DNA from: Vibrio cyclitrophicus
GTDB taxonomy: Bacteria; Pseudomonadota; Gammaproteobacteria; Enterobacterales; Vibrionaceae
Assembly: GCA_023206055.1 (NCBI GenBank)
Contig: CP065366.1
Span: 3,162,001-3,226,000 of the forward strand
DNA: 64,000 bases
Direction of reading: 5' to 3'
The notes under the pieces are model-generated. The model had not been told where the DNA came from. It saw nothing but the letters and a program-made list of their open reading frames with translations, and did not search any database. Position 1 is the first letter of the stretch; the number at the start of each line of letters is the position of its first letter. The position numbers and the translations under genes were made by a program. Below are positions 61,776-64,000 of this stretch, piece after piece.

Positions 61776-61804
61776 GGCCAGTACCATTGTACTGGCCTTT
61801 TTTA
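61776..61804 (+). terminator. Terminator after arcA
   Basis: A perfect 10-bp stem (AGGCCAGTAC / GTACTGGCCT) with a CATT loop, followed by TTTTT. It lies between arcA and argF, so argF must have its own promoter or depend on read-through. Confidence 0.9.
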
Positions 61805-61892
61805 TCAAATTAATAAAATAAATATTCACAAATATGGCATTTTTATGTTTAACTGAGTTCTTCATTGATTCTATATACCCAAGGAGCGAGAG

Positions 61893-62897
61893 ATGGCATT
61901 TAATCTTCGCAATCGTAACTTTCTAAAACTTCTCGACTTTACTCCTAAAGAGATTCAGTTTTTACTCGACCTGTCTGCTGATCTTAAAAAGGCTAAGTAT
62001 GCAGGTACAGAGCAAAAAAAGCTTAACGGTAAAAACATCGCTTTGATCTTTGAAAAAGCATCAACTCGAACTCGATGTGCGTTTGAAGTGGCCGCCTTTG
62101 ATCAAGGAGCTCAAGTCTCTTATTTAGGTCCTTCTGGTTCTCAGATTGGTCAAAAAGAATCAATGAAAGATACGGCACGAGTTTTGGGACGTATGTACGA
62201 TGGCATCGAATATCGTGGTTTTGGCCAGAATATCGTTGAAGACTTAGGCGCTTATGCGGGTGTACCGGTTTGGAATGGTCTAACCGATGAATTCCACCCT
62301 ACTCAGATCTTGGCTGATTTCCTCACCATGCTTGAGCATGGTCGCGGAAAACATCTGCACCAAATAAGCTTTGCTTATCTGGGCGATGCACGCAATAACA
62401 TGGGTAACTCTCTGTTAGTCGGAGCTGCAAAAATGGGCATGGATATTCGCCTTGTTGCGCCAAAAGCGTTTTGGCCAGAAGAACAGCTTGTCGAAGAGTG
62501 CCAAGCTATAGCACAAAGTACTGGTGCCAAAATCACGCTAACAGAAGACGTTGCTGAAGGCGTGAAAGACTGTGATTTCCTTTATACCGATGTTTGGGTT
62601 TCTATGGGTGAAGCGCCAGAAGCTTGGGACGAACGTGTGGCTGTAATGACACCTTACCAAGTGAATATGGATGTCATAAAGCTTACAGGTAACCCTCAAG
62701 TGAAGTTCATGCATTGCCTGCCTGCTTTCCACAACAATGAAACCGTAATCGGCCAGCAAGTCGCAGACAAATATGGAATGAATGGCTTAGAAGTAACAGA
62801 CGAAGTGTTTGAGTCTGACTACTCGATTGTGTTTGATGAAGCAGAGAATCGCATGCACACCATCAAAGCGATAATGGTCGCGACACTTGGCCAATAG
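61893..62897 (+). CDS. argF: Ornithine carbamoyltransferase
   Basis: This enzyme interconverts ornithine plus carbamoyl phosphate and citrulline. The 334-residue protein has the carbamoyl-phosphate motif FEKASTRTRCAFEVAAFDQG near residues 53-72, LGPSGSQIGQKESMKDTARV, FHPTQILADF, LGDARNNMGNS, DVWVSMGE and the ornithine motif HCLPAFHNNET. Sequence patterns fit the anabolic E. coli ArgF/ArgI, but its place next to arginine deiminase suggests it may also serve as the catabolic ArcB. No arcC (carbamate kinase) is in view. A GGAGCG site precedes the ATG. Confidence 0.95.
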   Translation: MAFNLRNRNFLKLLDFTPKEIQFLLDLSADLKKAKYAGTEQKKLNGKNIALIFEKASTRTRCAFEVAAFDQGAQVSYLGPSGSQIGQKESMKDTARVLGRMYDGIEYRGFGQNIVEDLGAYAGVPVWNGLTDEFHPTQILADFLTMLEHGRGKHLHQISFAYLGDARNNMGNSLLVGAAKMGMDIRLVAPKAFWPEEQLVEECQAIAQSTGAKITLTEDVAEGVKDCDFLYTDVWVSMGEAPEAWDERVAVMTPYQVNMDVIKLTGNPQVKFMHCLPAFHNNETVIGQQVADKYGMNGLEVTDEVFESDYSIVFDEAENRMHTIKAIMVATLGQ

Positions 62898-62934
62898 AGA
62901 ATAATGAAAGTAAACAAAAGCTTGATGTAATCGC

Positions 62935-62962
62935 TTGCGCTCACAAATTGAAAGCGTATAAT
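62935..62962 (+). promoter_or_regulatory. Promoter of the pyrB leader
   Basis: TTGCGC and TATAAT with 16-bp spacing, 30 bp before the leader peptide start. TCTCGG follows the -10 box. The placing matches the pyrimidine-sensitive pyrBI promoter of E. coli. Confidence 0.8.
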
Positions 62963-62991
62963 TCTCGGCAATTTGTCTGAGAGTAGTGAAA

Positions 62992-63126
62992 ATGACGCCA
63001 AGCAATGTTGTGATAAAACATAATGATATTGTGAAAACACATAATAAAATTGTGAAAACACCAAATATTGCTCGCAAGCTAGCATGCTTGCCAGGCCGCC
63101 TATTCTGCTTTTCAGCACTTTTTTAA
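62992..63126 (+). CDS. pyrL: pyrB leader peptide (attenuator)
   Basis: A 44-codon frame beginning MTPSNVVIKHNDIVKTHNKI and ending LFCFSALF, with its stop inside the 5' arm of the terminator hairpin. It precedes pyrB by 58 bp. The last part is very T-rich on the coding strand (TTCTGCTTTTCAGCACTTTT), the UTP-sensing pause region. In E. coli, low UTP stalls polymerase there, the ribosome catches up and blocks the terminator. The middle part contains three imperfect copies of a TTGTGAAAACAC-like unit, giving the repeated KTHN / KTPN pattern. Confidence 0.85.
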   Translation: MTPSNVVIKHNDIVKTHNKIVKTPNIARKLACLPGRLFCFSALF

Positions 63127-63152
63127 AGCCTCCCATTATGGGGGGCTTTTTT
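63125..63152 (+). terminator. Attenuator terminator before pyrB
   Basis: An 11-bp stem (AAAGCCTCCCA / TGGGGGGCTTT, one T-G pair) with a 3-base loop and a run of T. It overlaps the stop codon of the leader peptide, the classical design for ribosome-controlled attenuation. Confidence 0.9.
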
Positions 63153-63184
63153 ATGGCCAATACATTATTGTGGGGAAGAAGATC

Positions 63185-64000
63185 ATGGCGAATTCGCTCT
63201 ATCAAAAGCACATCATCTCAATTCCAGAGCTTTCTCGTGAAGAGCTAGAATTAATTGTTCAAACGGCAGGTCAACTCAAAGCTGAACCAAACCCAGAACT
63301 CATCAAGAACAAAGTTGTTGCCAGCTGCTTCTTCGAACCTTCTACTCGAACTCGTCTCTCTTTTGAAACTGCGATTCAACGCATCGGTGGTGATGTGATT
63401 GGTTTCGATAGCGGTGGTAACACATCACTAGCAAAGAAAGGCGAAACGCTAGCAGATTCAGTGCAAGTTATCTCTTCATACGTTGATGCTTACGTAATGC
63501 GCCACCCTCAGGAAGGCGCAGCACGTCTGGCTTCTGAGTTCTCAAACGGTGTGCCTGTTATTAACGCAGGTGACGGTGCAAACCAACACCCGACACAAAC
63601 GCTACTAGACTTGTTCTCTATCGCTGAGACACAAGGTCGCCTAGATAACCTTAACGTAGCATTCGTTGGTGACCTTAAGTACGGCCGTACAGTTCACTCG
63701 CTGACTCAAGCACTAGCGAAGTTCGACAACATCTGTTTCTACTTCGTTGCTCCAGAAGCACTGGCGATGCCTGACTACATTTGTGAAGAGCTGGATGAAG
63801 CGGGTATCAAGTACCAACTACTGACAGACATGGAAGATGTGATTCCTGAGCTAGATGTTCTGTACATGACTCGAGTTCAGAAAGAACGTTTTGATGAATC
63901 GGAATACGCGCACATTAAATCCGCATACATCCTGACTGCTCCTATGCTGGAAAATGCACGTGATAACCTAAAGGTTCTGCATCCTCTGCCTCGCGTTGAC
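63185..64000 (+). CDS. pyrB: Aspartate carbamoyltransferase catalytic subunit (partial)
   Basis: PyrB makes carbamoyl-aspartate from aspartate and carbamoyl phosphate, the committed step of pyrimidine synthesis. The first 272 codons are present and the frame is still open at the window edge (full length about 309). The protein begins MANSLYQKHIISIPELSREE and has the carbamoyl-phosphate motif FFEPSTRTRLSFETA near residues 49-63, SLAKKGETLADS, MRHPQEGAA, GDGANQHPTQTLLD and HPLPRVD at the visible end. It lies downstream of the attenuator. Confidence 0.96.
   Translation, partial: MANSLYQKHIISIPELSREELELIVQTAGQLKAEPNPELIKNKVVASCFFEPSTRTRLSFETAIQRIGGDVIGFDSGGNTSLAKKGETLADSVQVISSYVDAYVMRHPQEGAARLASEFSNGVPVINAGDGANQHPTQTLLDLFSIAETQGRLDNLNVAFVGDLKYGRTVHSLTQALAKFDNICFYFVAPEALAMPDYICEELDEAGIKYQLLTDMEDVIPELDVLYMTRVQKERFDESEYAHIKSAYILTAPMLENARDNLKVLHPLPRVD

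Noticed and set aside
62819..63211. A 130-codon minus-strand frame over the argF end and pyrB leader
   Set aside because: It runs antisense through argF, the pyrB promoter, leader and terminator, all of which are well supported on the plus strand.

Overview
The window is a chromosomal stretch of a gammaproteobacterium, almost certainly a Vibrio or close relative. The evidence is the gene order rsmE-gshB-yqgE-ruvX, pilU-pilT / yggS-proC-yggT-yggU-DUF4426-rdgB-hemW, glsB, trmB / mutY-yggX-mltC, the long Thr/Phe/Asn tRNA arrays, two tandem rRNA operons, and lptFG / pepA-holC-valS, rraB, arcA-argF, pyrL-pyrB. The species cannot be fixed from what is visible.

Layout. 1-15.2 kb: core housekeeping genes (rRNA and tRNA methylation, glutathione synthesis, twitching ATPases, proline synthesis, nucleotide sanitation, glutaminase, base-excision repair, murein lysis). 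15.2-18.9 kb: two tRNA arrays (12 tRNA genes for only Phe, Thr and Asn) around a Cache-type chemoreceptor. The first array holds a 361-bp tandem duplication. 20.5-32.4 kb: two rRNA operons on the minus strand. One is 16S-Ile-Ala-23S-5S-Thr-5S-Asp, the other 16S-Glu-23S-5S. Each has a GC-discriminator promoter; the upstream operon has two. 32.5-34.2 kb: an HD-GYP c-di-GMP phosphodiesterase and a small VOC protein.

34.6-48.8 kb is the accessory region and the most interesting part. It is an integrated element of about 14.2 kb bounded by the 3' half of tRNA-Leu(CAA). It carries a tyrosine integrase and a 964-residue family B DNA polymerase with intact exonuclease motifs and the KTRG palm motif of the primer-independent (piPolB) group, so I call it a pipolin. 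Its genes all lie on the minus strand. Besides integrase and polymerase it carries a row of small unknown genes (one DUF2787). It also carries a two-gene module made of a TerB-like protein with a glycine-rich membrane hairpin and an HNH-nuclease/transmembrane protein, and a lipoprotein. Three related 127-149 bp repeats sit just 3' of the last gene of each block and divide the element into modules; this looks like an unreported cargo-boundary structure. The TerB/HNH pair is a candidate undescribed defence module.

48.8-64 kb returns to core genes: RDD protein, the lipopolysaccharide exporter genes lptF-lptG, pepA, DNA polymerase III chi, valS, a DUF2061 protein, a MarR-GNAT fusion, a stand-alone glycosidase-type jelly-roll protein, rraB, then arginine deiminase and ornithine carbamoyltransferase, and aspartate carbamoyltransferase behind an attenuator leader. 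pyrB runs off the right edge.

The two rRNA operons differ by single-base changes in C-runs, one of them inside a universally conserved 16S segment. Some local sequence error is therefore likely and should be kept in mind for any frame-sensitive reading here.
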